Below, one piece after another: positions 1 to 8,735 of a DNA stretch of 64,000 bases. The stretch spans positions 186,001-250,000 of the forward strand of contig JAVJQK010000113.1 of the NCBI GenBank assembly GCA_040218145.1. The letters run 5' to 3'. Below the pieces are notes generated by a model. That model was given only the letters and a program-made list of their open reading frames with translations. It ran no database searches and was not told the DNA's origin. This stretch comes from Sandaracinaceae bacterium (lineage in GTDB: Bacteria; Myxococcota_A; Polyangia; Polyangiales; Sandaracinaceae). How positions within the stretch are numbered: position 1 is the first letter of the stretch; each line of letters opens with the position of its first letter. Made by a program: the position numbers and the translations under genes.

Positions 1-480
1 ATGACCATTCCGGAGGCATGTCAACTAGTATTACAGGCAGGCAGCATGGGGCGGGGCGGGGAGATCTTCATCCTCGACATGGGCGCGCCCGTCAAGATCG
101 TCGACCTCGCCCGCGACCTCATCCGCCTCAGCGGCTTCGTGCCGGAAGACGACATCGAGATCGTGTTCTCGGGGGTCCGGCCCGGAGAGAAGCTCTTCGA
201 AGAGCTCAGCGTGGACGCTGAGAACGCGGAGCGGACACGACACGCGAAGATCTTCGTCGGCCGGCGGGCCGCCGCCGAATGGGCGGCGGTCTCGGCCCAC
301 CTCGAGGATCTCGGAGGGTATCTGTCCGCGGACCGCGACGCCGTCATCGAGGCATTGAGAAGTTGTGTGCCGGAGATGATGGAGCCGGCCTCCGACGAGA
401 CGCCTTCGGCTACCTCGGAGCCCGTTCAGACCTCGCCTCCGACGCCTCTCACCCCCCTCTTCTCCGGTGCCGCGGACTGA
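1..480 (+). CDS. CapD/FlaA1-like nucleotide-sugar dehydratase/epimerase, C-terminal part
   Basis: This is the C-terminal 159 codons of a gene that begins before the window; the ATG at base 1 is probably an internal methionine. The stretch [14 protein letters not shown], then [14 protein letters not shown], then the [12 protein letters not shown] motif is typical of the C-terminal end of CapD/FlaA1/WbpM-type extended short-chain dehydrogenases, which modify UDP-sugars for surface polysaccharides. The NAD-binding Rossmann half lies outside the window, so the exact reaction (4,6-dehydration or epimerisation) cannot be told. The last ~30 residues are a Ser/Thr/Pro-rich tail. It overlaps the next gene by 14 bases, and the polymerase and Wzc-like genes that follow support a polysaccharide locus. 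Confidence 0.85.
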   Translation: MTIPEACQLVLQAGSMGRGGEIFILDMGAPVKIVDLARDLIRLSGFVPEDDIEIVFSGVRPGEKLFEELSVDAENAERTRHAKIFVGRRAAAEWAAVSAHLEDLGGYLSADRDAVIEALRSCVPEMMEPASDETPSATSEPVQTSPPTPLTPLFSGAAD

Positions 481-2968
481 CAGGCAGCGACGGCGGCGTC
501 GGTCTGGAGGGCGCCGCTCGCTGTGGTCTGTGTCCACCGCCGTCTTCGGGGTGGGCGTGGCGGGAGCACCGTTGCTCATGGGCGGACGCGTTGGCTGGTC
601 GATCGTCCTGATCACGAGCGTGGTCGCCGGCGGCTGCCTCCTCCTGTCTCTCGCAGCGAGGCGCTCACGCCTGCGGGTGCGCTTCCATGCACTCGTCTGG
701 GTGTCGCTGCTCGCCCTCGGGTTCACGGGACTGCAAGCGCTCCCACTCCCAGTGGCGATCACCGCGGCACTTCAACCCCTGGCGGTGGAACGCGCGACCG
801 CGATGGCCACTCTCCTCGGAGAGCCTGCGCCCGGCTGGGTGGCGCTATCGCTCGCTCCGCGGGAGACGCTGGCGGCGCTCACCAAAGGCGTGGCCATCTC
901 CTGCGCGCTGATGGGGAGCTGGATCCTGGTCGCGCGCGGCCAGCGCAAGAGGCTCTTCATCATTGTCGGCGCGAGCGCGGCTGCGATGGCGGTGGTCGCG
1001 CTGGGACACTTCGTACTGGGTGTTCGAGACGTGTACGGAATCGTGGAGACGGCGAGCCCGCTGCCAGGCCCCCTCATCAACCCGAACCACCTCAGCGGCT
1101 TTCTCGCGCTCGGCGTCCCGGTCCTCATTGGCCTCGGGTTGGAGCTCGAGTCACCAGGGGCACGTCTCACAGCGTTCGGTCTCGCCGTCGTCACCGGGGT
1201 CGCCGCCTTGATGAGCTTCTCACGCGGCGGGCTCGTGTCCCTCGCCATCGGGATCCTGCTGCTCGCCCTGCTCGGGATCGCCCGACGCCGCTCGGGAACC
1301 GGCGCCCGCGGATTCTCGGGGTTCGCGGCGGTCGCAGCCACCCTGGCCCTGACCGCGGGCTTCGGCCTCTATCTCGCGGCCGAGGGGATCTTCAGGGACT
1401 TCGAGGCAGGTGACTCGAGCAAGCTCGAGCTGGCCGCACGGGGACTCGGAGTGGCGCTCGACCATCCGTGGGTCGGCGTTGGTCGTGGGGCGTTCTCTGC
1501 CGCGTTCGTCTCCCACCACGGCACCGCGCTCCGCTTCACCCACCCGGAGAATTTCCTGGCCCAGTGGGTCAGCGAGTGGGGATTCCCACTCGGGCTGTCC
1601 TTGTTGGGCACGCTCACCATCAGCTTGGTTCGAGGCGTCCGCGAAGCACGGGATTGGACGCGCCTCGCGGGAGTGGCAGCCTCGATCGCACTCGGGGCCC
1701 ACGAGCTCGTCGACTTCGCGACGGAGGGTCTGGGCGTCGCCGTCGTCGCCACCGTCTGCGTCGTGGCCTCGGCCGCGCCGCGGCATAGGCGTCAGGAGAC
1801 CGACAGGGGCAGCTGGCGTGTCCCGTTTGCGACCGCACTGCTGGCGTTCTGTTTCCTCGCCACGTTCGGCTGGAGGATCGATGGTTCGAGCGTCCCCCAG
1901 CTGCGAGCCGAGCTCGAAGATGCATTGCGCAGCGGCCACCACGAGCGATTCGCCGCGACCCTGAGCTCGGCAGCCAGACTTCACCCGTCCGAGCCGATCT
2001 TCACGTTGCTCAGCGGCGCCGAGGCCGTGCGCCGGGGAAGCCCGGAGGCACTACCATGGCTGAACAGGACAATGGTGCTCGCTCCAGGGTGGGACGCCCC
2101 CCACGTCGAAGCTGCGATGCTGTTCTCGCGTATGGGCAGGCACCCGCAGGCTTTCGCCGAGATGCGCGCCGCGGAGACGCTCAGAGCCGGCAGCGCGTGG
2201 CGAGTCGCGTGCGACTCCTTGCTTGCCGATCCGTCTCGCGTGGACGCCTTTCTCGCGGCGTCGCGAGCGGATCCCACCGGCCTGATCCTGCTGGAGAACA
2301 CCGCCCGCTGTCTGCCGCTGGACTCAGGCGCGGGCCAACGGATCGACGAGACCCTCGTCGAACACGACGTGCTTGGAAGCTTCATCCGAAGGGCCCAACG
2401 CTTGATGAACGACGGCGAGCCCGCCGCCGCCTACCGCTCGCTCGCACCAGTCAGCGACTCCCGGGAAGCCGGGGTGCACGAAATGCGGGCGAGAGCTCTC
2501 ATTGCACAACGACTTCATCGTGAGGCGGCCGAGGTCGCCAACGTCCTCGCTGGCAGCGACGAACAGAGCGATGAGCTGCTCAGACTGCGCGCCACCGCCC
2601 TGGCCGGTCTCGAAGACGCCGATGCGATGCGCCGGACGCTGGAGCAGCTCCGGATCTCGTGCGCAGGGCAGACGGTGCCGCTGGCGCGCGTCTGGATGCT
2701 ACAGGGGCGCCTGGAGGCGGGCCTCGGCAACGACGGCCGCGCATTTCAGGCGTACGAGCGCGCCGCCCGTCTCGACCCTTCCTCTGATGGACTCCTCGCG
2801 GCCGCCCAGCTCGCCGAGCGGCTCGGGAGGTGGACGTTTGCCCATCAGACGTATGCGCGACTCTGTCTCGAACGATCTCACCCCACCGCATGCGAGGCTC
2901 GAGATCGGGTCAGCCGCCAGCTCCGTGAACACGTCCCTTCACTCGAGCAACTCACAGGCGCTCCTTGA
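467..2968 (+). CDS. O-antigen ligase/polymerase-like membrane protein with C-terminal TPR region
   Basis: 833 codons from a GTG that overlaps the end of the previous gene. The N-terminal half is a multi-pass membrane protein, and the motifs [14 protein letters not shown] (about residue 205), [14 protein letters not shown] (about 250) and [16 protein letters not shown] (about 358) match the Wzy_C/O-antigen ligase family, which joins or polymerises lipid-linked glycans at the periplasmic face. From about residue 480 the protein is soluble and helical, with TPR-like units such as [18 protein letters not shown] near residue 755. This ligase-plus-TPR layout is common in exopolysaccharide loci. Whether it acts as polymerase or ligase cannot be decided by sequence. 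The first ~20 residues are very Arg-rich, so a start a little downstream is possible. Confidence 0.82.
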   Translation: MPRTDRQRRRRRSGGRRSLWSVSTAVFGVGVAGAPLLMGGRVGWSIVLITSVVAGGCLLLSLAARRSRLRVRFHALVWVSLLALGFTGLQALPLPVAITAALQPLAVERATAMATLLGEPAPGWVALSLAPRETLAALTKGVAISCALMGSWILVARGQRKRLFIIVGASAAAMAVVALGHFVLGVRDVYGIVETASPLPGPLINPNHLSGFLALGVPVLIGLGLELESPGARLTAFGLAVVTGVAALMSFSRGGLVSLAIGILLLALLGIARRRSGTGARGFSGFAAVAATLALTAGFGLYLAAEGIFRDFEAGDSSKLELAARGLGVALDHPWVGVGRGAFSAAFVSHHGTALRFTHPENFLAQWVSEWGFPLGLSLLGTLTISLVRGVREARDWTRLAGVAASIALGAHELVDFATEGLGVAVVATVCVVASAAPRHRRQETDRGSWRVPFATALLAFCFLATFGWRIDGSSVPQLRAELEDALRSGHHERFAATLSSAARLHPSEPIFTLLSGAEAVRRGSPEALPWLNRTMVLAPGWDAPHVEAAMLFSRMGRHPQAFAEMRAAETLRAGSAWRVACDSLLADPSRVDAFLAASRADPTGLILLENTARCLPLDSGAGQRIDETLVEHDVLGSFIRRAQRLMNDGEPAAAYRSLAPVSDSREAGVHEMRARALIAQRLHREAAEVANVLAGSDEQSDELLRLRATALAGLEDADAMRRTLEQLRISCAGQTVPLARVWMLQGRLEAGLGNDGRAFQAYERAARLDPSSDGLLAAAQLAERLGRWTFAHQTYARLCLERSHPTACEARDRVSRQLREHVPSLEQLTGAP

Positions 2969-3016
2969 CTCCACGGCCCCTCTGTTGAAGCCTCCGCGGC
3001 CACCTAAGTATTCGAA

Positions 3017-5353
3017 ATGGCAGCTCAACCTCCCGTCACATCGGAGTCCCCCGCCCCCGATACGGGGGATGCCGGGGGACTCGACCTTCGCGCCTATGCT
3101 CAGGTTCTTTGGTCCTACAAGTGGCTGATCCTGGGCATGACGCTGCTCATCGGGAGCGGTGTCATCGTGTGGACACTGAAGCAGCCCAAGCTGTACCAGG
3201 CGACGTGCACCATCGAGTACGATCCGAACCCGACGACCCCCCTCGGTAGGGAGGTGGAGGACGTCGCCAACCCCATCGGATCGTTCTGGGCGAGCCGCGA
3301 GTTCTTCGCCACCCAGAACGCGATCATCTCCAGCCGCGCCGTGGCGGAGGCTGTCGTCCGCGAACACGACCTGCACCACGATCCCGACTTCTTCTACCTG
3401 GATCCTGATGAAGTCGACGCTGGCGGGGGGCTGCTGGTCCGCTTTGGGATGCGCGAGGCTCCAGGACCTTGGAGAGGCCGCAGCGTCACCGACGCCGCCC
3501 GGGTGTTGCAGAGCCGTCTGAGCGTCGAACCCATCGACGAGACCCGGTTGGTAGCCATTCGCGTGACGGATAGGGATCCAGAGCGCGCGGCGGTGCTCGC
3601 CAACGAAGTCGCGACGGCCTACATCGAGAAGACGCACGAAGAGCGGGCCGAGTCGACCGTGCACGCCCTCCGCTGGCTCGGAGAGCAACTCGACAACCTG
3701 CGTTCTCAGCTCGACGAGAGCGAGTACTCGCTCCACCGATTCAAGCAAGAGCACAATGTCCTGTCGGTCTCCATGGAAGATCGGCAGAACCTCGTCGCGA
3801 GCGACATCCAGCACTTCAACGAAGCGCTCACCAAGGCTCGTACGCGACGTATCGAGCTCCAGGCCCGCCTGGCGCGTATTCGGAGGCTCACGGAGGATGG
3901 CGCGGAGGAAGAGGCTGCGGCCGCGTTCCCCGACAACGCCACCATCAATTCGCTGCGCGAGAACCTGCGCCAGAAGCTCTCCCAGCGCGACGGGCTCGCG
4001 ACCCGCTACGGGCCGAATCACCAGCAAATGCGGCAAGTCACGACCGAAATCGAGGGGCTTCGACTGCAGCTCCGCTCCGAGATGGACGGCGTGCTGCGGG
4101 CCGCCGATGCGGACGTGCACGAAGTCCACCGCATCGAGACAGGTCTGCGCAGCGCCCTCGACGAAGCCCACGCCGCCGGCTTGGATCTCAACCTTCGGGA
4201 GATCGAGTACCAGCGCCTGAACCGAGCCCGGGAGAACAACGCCAAGCTCTACAGCCTCGTGCTCGAGCGGACTACCGAGACCGACCTCACGCGTATGTTT
4301 CGCTCCACCCATGTTCGACGGCTGGACGAGGCGCTCCTCCCGACCGCTCCGATCAGTCCGCGCTTCAGCGTCAACGCGGCTGCGGGCGTCGGCGCCGGCC
4401 TCGCGCTCGGACTTGCGCTCGCCTTCCTGCTCGGACGCCTCGACCGCCGGCTGAAGACGGTGGCTGACGTCGAGGCGTTGGGGATGACGATTCTGGGCAT
4501 CCTTCCTCGGATTGAGGAGGGGTTCGAGGCACAGCCCGCCTACGCCTCCAAGGCCCAGCGCCGGCGGCGAGCGCGAAGCAGCGCGGATGATGGTCCCTCA
4601 CGCGACCTGTTCGTTCACACGCACCCCATGAGCGCTGCTGCCGAGTGTTGCCGGACGATCCGAACCAACCTCACGTTCATGAGCGCGGATGACCCAATCC
4701 GCTCTCTCGTCATCACGAGCGCGAGCCCGCGCGAAGGGAAGACAACGGTCACCACCAACGTGGCCATCTCCCTCGCGCAGAGCGGCAAGCGGGTGCTGGT
4801 CATCGACACCGATCTCCGCCGGCCACGCATTCATCGTGCGTTTGGCGTGTCGGGGAGCCGGGGCGTTACCTCGGTCATCGTGGGGGAGGAGAGCTTGCTC
4901 TCCGTGGCAGCCACGACCGACATTCCGAACTTGTATGTCCTTCCGTGTGGGCCGGTGCCGCCCAATCCTTCGGAGCTCCTCCACAGCCACAAGTTCAATG
5001 CCCTCATCCGTGACGCCCTCGAGCACTACGACCGCGTGATCTTCGACAGCCCTCCCCTTGGCGCCGTTACGGACGCGGCCGTGCTCGCACCGCAAGTGGA
5101 CGCGGCCCTGGTCGTGGTAAAGGCTCATCGCACGACGCGCGAAGCGCTGTCCTCCGCCCTGCGCCAGCTCCGTGATGTGGGCGCCAAGGTGGTCGGGGGG
5201 GTCCTGAACGACATCGATCCTCGCCGTAAAGGCTACGGCAGCGGTGACTACTACTACTACTACCGTCGCGAGGGCTACTACGAGACGGCCAGGGCCGACG
5301 ACGACGACGACGACGAGAACGAAGGCGATCGCCCGACCGCACCCGCGGAGTAG
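3017..5353 (+). CDS. Wzc-type polysaccharide co-polymerase / tyrosine autokinase
   Basis: 778 aa. A chain-length-determinant (Wzz) domain with a first membrane helix near residues 35-55 is followed by a long periplasmic coiled-coil region (about 200-400), a second membrane helix (about 450-475) and a cytoplasmic BY-kinase domain. The kinase shows Walker A SPREGKTT (about 569), Walker A' VLVIDTDLRRP and Walker B VIFDSPPLG. The tail has a tyrosine cluster (GDYYYYYRREGYYE) as in Wzc/CpsD proteins, whose phosphorylation cycle controls polymer length and export. It ends in a run of Asp/Glu residues. The gene follows the polymerase-like gene by 48 bases. No clear ribosome-binding site precedes the ATG. 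The last codons and the stop lie within a 26-bp direct repeat. Confidence 0.93.
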   Translation: MAAQPPVTSESPAPDTGDAGGLDLRAYAQVLWSYKWLILGMTLLIGSGVIVWTLKQPKLYQATCTIEYDPNPTTPLGREVEDVANPIGSFWASREFFATQNAIISSRAVAEAVVREHDLHHDPDFFYLDPDEVDAGGGLLVRFGMREAPGPWRGRSVTDAARVLQSRLSVEPIDETRLVAIRVTDRDPERAAVLANEVATAYIEKTHEERAESTVHALRWLGEQLDNLRSQLDESEYSLHRFKQEHNVLSVSMEDRQNLVASDIQHFNEALTKARTRRIELQARLARIRRLTEDGAEEEAAAAFPDNATINSLRENLRQKLSQRDGLATRYGPNHQQMRQVTTEIEGLRLQLRSEMDGVLRAADADVHEVHRIETGLRSALDEAHAAGLDLNLREIEYQRLNRARENNAKLYSLVLERTTETDLTRMFRSTHVRRLDEALLPTAPISPRFSVNAAAGVGAGLALGLALAFLLGRLDRRLKTVADVEALGMTILGILPRIEEGFEAQPAYASKAQRRRRARSSADDGPSRDLFVHTHPMSAAAECCRTIRTNLTFMSADDPIRSLVITSASPREGKTTVTTNVAISLAQSGKRVLVIDTDLRRPRIHRAFGVSGSRGVTSVIVGEESLLSVAATTDIPNLYVLPCGPVPPNPSELLHSHKFNALIRDALEHYDRVIFDSPPLGAVTDAAVLAPQVDAALVVVKAHRTTREALSSALRQLRDVGAKVVGGVLNDIDPRRKGYGSGDYYYYYRREGYYETARADDDDDDENEGDRPTAPAE

Positions 5354-5355
5354 TC
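5330..5355. repeat. 26-bp direct repeat, copy 1 (end of wzc-like gene)
   Basis: Starts CGCCCGACCGCACCCGCGG and ends GAGTAGTC. It covers the last codons and the TAG stop of the Wzc-like gene. An identical copy lies at 5523-5548. Confidence 0.85.
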
Positions 5356-5399
5356 TGTGAGAGCCGGCGCGGCGGGACGCTCGGCAGGCTGGGCGCGGC

Positions 5400-5521
5400 G
5401 GGCGGAGGCGGCGGCAGCGAGGGCGCCTCGTTCATCCAGAAGAACTTGATGGCCGCCACCATGGCCATGAAGTCGCCCTCGTCGCGCGGCCGAGGGAAGA
5501 CGTAATCGGCCGCGTCGTCGG
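5400..5521 (-). pseudogene. possible coding remnant between two direct repeats
   Basis: Between the two 26-bp repeats, the minus strand reads DYVFPRPRDEGDFMAMVA followed by AIKFFWMNEAPSLPPPPP. Unlike the Arg/Pro/Ala-rich shadow translations around it, this looks like real protein (aromatic residues, hydrophobic run, proline-rich end). There is no convincing start or ribosome-binding site, and the frame runs into the Wzc gene on the other strand. I read it as a fragment of a gene brought in by an insertion. The parent family is unknown. Confidence 0.3.
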
Positions 5522-5522
5522 G

Positions 5523-5548
5523 CGCCCGACCGCACCCGCGGAGTAGTC
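5523..5548. repeat. 26-bp direct repeat, copy 2
   Basis: Identical to 5330-5355 over 26 bases, offset by 193 bases, with 167 bp between the copies. Flanking bases differ, so the duplication is sharply bounded. Confidence 0.85.
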
Positions 5549-5648
5549 CATCCAGGTCGGCAAGGACCACGCATCCCCGGCGAAGCCGGATTCGGTCCCG
5601 ACCGAGGCCGAAGCCACGTCTCATGACCCGGCCAGCCTGATGATGAAT

Positions 5649-5677
5649 GACCTCCGTGCCCGACGGGAACGGAGGTC
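5649..5677. terminator. hairpin between convergent genes
   Basis: GACCTCCGT pairs perfectly with ACGGAGGTC, with an inner CCC/GGG pair and a 3-base loop. It lies between the wzc-like gene (+) and the Wza-like gene (-), so it could end transcripts from both sides. There is no T-run on either side, so intrinsic termination is uncertain. The rest of the 406-bp gap holds only the 26-bp repeats and the possible coding remnant. Confidence 0.45.
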
Positions 5678-5759
5678 GCACGATACATTGCAGCGCCGGG
5701 GGCTGGGCACGCCCCCTCCTACCACTGTCACTGTCGGTCGAGCTTGGCTCGCGGCCGCG

Positions 5760-6356
5760 TCAGAAGGGACGCTCGGGCACGAACAGGATGTCACCCGCCC
5801 GGACCCGAAAGTCCTCACGAGCGCCCATCGTAATCTGGTCCAAAGGGACTGCGTAGCGCCGCATGCGCCCGTCTACGCGCCGTGTGACGATTGCCCCATC
5901 CCTACTGGCGAGGTCGGTGGTCCCACCTGCGAGCTGGACGGCTTGAAGGACCGTCAGGCCAGGGCTGATCGTGTAGTTGCCGGGCGTTCGGACTGCGCCG
6001 GAGACGCTCACGCGCTTGCTGTTGTACTCGGTGACCAGGACCGAGACCTGCGGACGAACCAGGACGTCGCTCTCCTGGAGGTGACGTTCGAGCAGGTCGG
6101 CCACCTGCGTGGGCTCGAGCTCGGCGACTTCGACGCGGCCGATGTACGGGAAGTCGATGGTCCCATCCTGCGCCACCCGGTAGTTCGTCGAGAGGTCCGC
6201 CTCGCCGTAGACGCGCACGTCGAACACGTCGCCAGCCCCTAGGGTCGTGTCATCGTGGTCGGTGGACGGAGGCGGGGTTGAGAGCCCGGTCGGCCCGCAC
6301 CCGACCGCGAGCAAGGCGGCCGCCAGCACGGCCAGCGAAATGGACGAACGATACAT
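5760..6356 (-). CDS. Wza-like polysaccharide export lipoprotein
   Basis: 198 aa from the ATG at 6356; a GTG at 6386 would add ten residues. A signal peptide ends in the lipobox LLAVGC with the lipidated Cys near residue 20. A Poly_export domain follows (GAGDVFDVRVYGEADLS, then DGTIDFPYIGRVEVAELEP), then an SLBB domain (VSVSGAVRTPGNYTI, LTVLQAVQLAGG). Proteins of this type form or line the outer-membrane channel for capsule and exopolysaccharide. At ~200 aa it is shorter than E. coli Wza (~380 aa) and has one SLBB domain, as in many myxobacterial and EpsA-like exporters. It is last in a minus-strand operon and faces its expected partner, the Wzc-like kinase. Confidence 0.9.
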   Translation of the reverse strand: MYRSSISLAVLAAALLAVGCGPTGLSTPPPSTDHDDTTLGAGDVFDVRVYGEADLSTNYRVAQDGTIDFPYIGRVEVAELEPTQVADLLERHLQESDVLVRPQVSVLVTEYNSKRVSVSGAVRTPGNYTISPGLTVLQAVQLAGGTTDLASRDGAIVTRRVDGRMRRYAVPLDQITMGAREDFRVRAGDILFVPERPF

Positions 6357-6398
6357 CGACTGCGTTGGTGACTGCGCGAGCCCCACGCGTTCATCCGC

Positions 6399-7781
6399 TC
6401 AGTAGAACACTCGGGCGCCGAACCACGCCTGGAACTTGTTGAACCCGGCGGGGTCGATGATGGCCATGTCAGGAGGAGGAGTAGCCACCCGGTACTGATA
6501 GTCGGTGAACGCTCCGGTGTACTGCAGCGTCGCGTTCAGCCCCAACCAGTCCGTGAACCGGTACTCGCCGAAGAGCGAGACGTCGAGCCGATAGTCCCCG
6601 CGAGTCAGCGTCGTGCCCAACGCCATCCCATCCGGCTGGACGATTCGCCCGAACTCGTAGTGACCAAAGCCAGCCTCCGTCCCGAGCATGAAGCGACCGT
6701 CGATGAGCCATTGGAAGGTGGCGTAGCCGCGATCGCGTCGATACCAGTTGCCGATGAAGGACGGCTGGAAGTCGCGCTCGTAGCCGAACGTGAGCCGAGT
6801 GGGCTCGGAGATCTGCCAGCGAGCTTCGACCTGAGCCACGACCGACTCGTACTCTTGGTCGTACGAGGCCAGCCCAGACTCGAAGAAACCCGCCGCATAG
6901 CCGACCATGGCGAGGAAGGAGAAGTTGGAGGTCAGAGCGCCGTTGAGTCCGATCCGGGACCGGAGGGTGTAGGCGTCGTTCGTGAGGACTGGCGCCATGG
7001 AGGCGTCGCCGAAGTAGTCCAGAGCGACGAAACTCGTGTCGTGCACGATGGCCGTCTGAGGGAGGAATCGGAAGGTCTCCGTGAGGGACACGGTGTGCGT
7101 GAACCGGTTTCCCCACTGAAAGAACGCGTCCTCGAAGAACGTCAGCCCAAATCGGTAGCCCGGGGTGATCTTGAGGACCTCGCCAGGGGTCGCAAAGTTG
7201 AGTTGGAGCCCGACGTCGTTCTGCAGACGGGCGTAGCTAACTCTCGTCATCGAGTTCTCGGTGAACGGACGAATCGAGCGGCCGAACTCTTCGGTGAGGC
7301 TGACGGAGAAGGCGCGGCCGGGGAGGATGGCGAGCGCGAGGCTGGCGTCAACCTCCATGTTGCTGCGGTCGAGATCGTTGAAGAAGGTATAGAACGCGCC
7401 ACTCACACCGCCTCGAAAGGTGACACTCGGGAGCGACGCGTTCTGGTTGTTCGCTTCGCCGCCCCCCGCTTCGCCCTCCTGGCGCCGCTGCGCACCGCGC
7501 GTCGAGAAGAGCAGATGCGCGGTAGCTCGCAGCACTCCGGTGTCGACGACCGGAAAGACCTCGTCGTCGTCCGAGTAGTAGAGGTTCGAGTCGTACCCGA
7601 TCTCGACGCCCAGGCCAGGGTGGAGTTCGAAGTCCCCAACGCGAAAGCCCGGCCCCTCCGTGCGCGACCGGTCCGACATCCAGGCCTGCGCAGCCGCGCC
7701 GGACGGAAGGACCGCGAAGGCCGTCACGAGGGCCACGCTCAGGCAAGCAAGCCAACGAAAGTAACGCAAGGGGGTCTCCAT
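6399..7781 (-). CDS. outer-membrane beta-barrel protein of exopolysaccharide locus
   Basis: 460 aa from the ATG at 7781 (an ATG at 7814 would add 11). The signal peptide ends GAAAQA. The rest is a series of alternating aromatic/hydrophobic strands typical of an outer-membrane barrel (LKITPGYRFGLTFFEDAF, TRLTFGYERDFQPSFIGN) and finishes with FQAWFGARVFY, a C-terminal aromatic as in barrel proteins. It resembles the outer-membrane beta-barrel (BBP2-like) proteins often found in exopolysaccharide clusters, where they may help polymer cross the outer membrane. It sits 12 bases upstream of the Wza-like gene in the same operon. Family placement is from pattern, not from a search. Confidence 0.75.
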   Translation of the reverse strand: METPLRYFRWLACLSVALVTAFAVLPSGAAAQAWMSDRSRTEGPGFRVGDFELHPGLGVEIGYDSNLYYSDDDEVFPVVDTGVLRATAHLLFSTRGAQRRQEGEAGGGEANNQNASLPSVTFRGGVSGAFYTFFNDLDRSNMEVDASLALAILPGRAFSVSLTEEFGRSIRPFTENSMTRVSYARLQNDVGLQLNFATPGEVLKITPGYRFGLTFFEDAFFQWGNRFTHTVSLTETFRFLPQTAIVHDTSFVALDYFGDASMAPVLTNDAYTLRSRIGLNGALTSNFSFLAMVGYAAGFFESGLASYDQEYESVVAQVEARWQISEPTRLTFGYERDFQPSFIGNWYRRDRGYATFQWLIDGRFMLGTEAGFGHYEFGRIVQPDGMALGTTLTRGDYRLDVSLFGEYRFTDWLGLNATLQYTGAFTDYQYRVATPPPDMAIIDPAGFNKFQAWFGARVFY

Positions 7782-7830
7782 GGGGCGTCGAAGCACGTGC
7801 CCGAGTCCAGTCATCCGAGGACGTCTCGTC

Positions 7831-8436
7831 CTACTCGCCCACGCTCGCGGGAGGCGGAATGAACGGGACGCTCGGTGGGCCGGGATCCTGGATGACCAGG
7901 TCCTCCTCCGGTGTGCCCGGGTCGATGTCGGTCACGACGCGCGTGGTGCCGGTCTCGAAGATGTCCTGGCCGATGCAGGAGTTGGCCTCCTGCTCGAGGG
8001 TACGGAAGGCCTGGCCGATGACGGTGATGACGGTGAACTCGTGGTTGCGCCGCTCGCCGTCCCGGATGTTGATGGCCTCTTCGAGGGTCTCTTTGCGGCT
8101 CTGGAGCTGCCGCAGCCGCGCGTTGATCTGCGTGAGCTTGTCGTTCAGGCAGGTGACGCGGATGATGTCGCGCTCGCGGCGGGCCTCGTCGAGCATGGCC
8201 AGGACGCGACGGCTGATCTGGGTGCCGCGCTCCTCGAGGCGCTCGGCCTCGGCCAGCTGCTCCTGGGGAGAGAGCTGTGCGCGACGGCGAACGGGGAGCT
8301 CGCCCTCCACGTCACCGTCGACGTCGCCTTCTTCTACTTCGTTCTCCGCGTCCTGCGCGATGGCGATGCCGAAGCCAGTGGCTCCTAGCAAGGCCCCCAC
8401 GAGGAGCGCGATGAGCGCTCGTCGTCCGTCAAGCAT
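7831..8436 (-). CDS. exported coiled-coil protein, unknown function
   Basis: 201 aa from the ATG at 8436, chosen because GGGAGGGG lies a few bases upstream and a promoter lies just beyond. The N-terminus is a signal peptide (ALIALLVGALLGATGFGIAI, then AQ). An acidic linker follows, then a long charged coiled coil (about residues 60-130, EQLAEAERLEERGTQISRR), then an Asp/Pro-rich tail. Two cysteines (VTCLND and NSCIGQD) could form a disulfide. It is first in the operon with the barrel and Wza-like genes, so a periplasmic role in polysaccharide export is likely, but I do not recognise the family. Confidence 0.75.
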   Translation of the reverse strand: MLDGRRALIALLVGALLGATGFGIAIAQDAENEVEEGDVDGDVEGELPVRRRAQLSPQEQLAEAERLEERGTQISRRVLAMLDEARRERDIIRVTCLNDKLTQINARLRQLQSRKETLEEAINIRDGERRNHEFTVITVIGQAFRTLEQEANSCIGQDIFETGTTRVVTDIDPGTPEEDLVIQDPGPPSVPFIPPPASVGE

Positions 8437-8462
8437 GGGATCCCCTCCCGAATAGGGTGCCG

Positions 8463-8490
8463 AGTATATCGGCGGGCGCTGCCAAGTCAA
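8463..8490 (-). promoter_or_regulatory. sigma-70 promoter of the export operon
   Basis: On the minus strand TTGACT and TATACT are separated by 16 bases. The start of transcription would fall near 8456, about 20 bases before the ATG at 8436, leaving room for the ribosome-binding site. It is among the best sigma-70 matches seen in the window. Confidence 0.7.
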
Positions 8491-8684
8491 CGCATCGGAT
8501 TGGTGCGTTTGTCGAGTCGTTCTGCGTCATTCGAGTGGTCCCGCCGGTGTTCCGAAGATGCGTTGCACCGGGGCTCTCGCGTGTTCAGAACCGTGCTGGG
8601 TGCCCTAGCCCCTCGCGTTCGGGGACCAAGGGTCGAGATGGGTCCAGATGGGTCCAGATGGGCCGGACTGGGCCGGAAACGTGA

Positions 8685-8712
8685 AGAGGCGCGAGCCGGA
8701 GCCCGCGCCTCT
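8685..8712 (-). terminator. hairpin after the AgmX-like gene
   Basis: AGAGGCGCG pairs perfectly with CGCGCCTCT around a 10-base loop, 24 bases past the stop of the minus-strand AgmX-like gene. On the minus strand it is followed by TTCACGTTT, a weak T-rich stretch. The rest of the gap 8491-8735 shows only three tandem copies of a GATGGGTCCA-like decamer near 8637-8666. Confidence 0.5.
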
Positions 8713-8735
8713 CAGGGTGGATCGCCCTGCCCTCG

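Noticed and set aside
8637-8666. Three tandem GATGGGTCCA-like decamers as a regulatory array
   Set aside because: Only three copies, the third imperfect, and far from any start site; probably chance or slippage.
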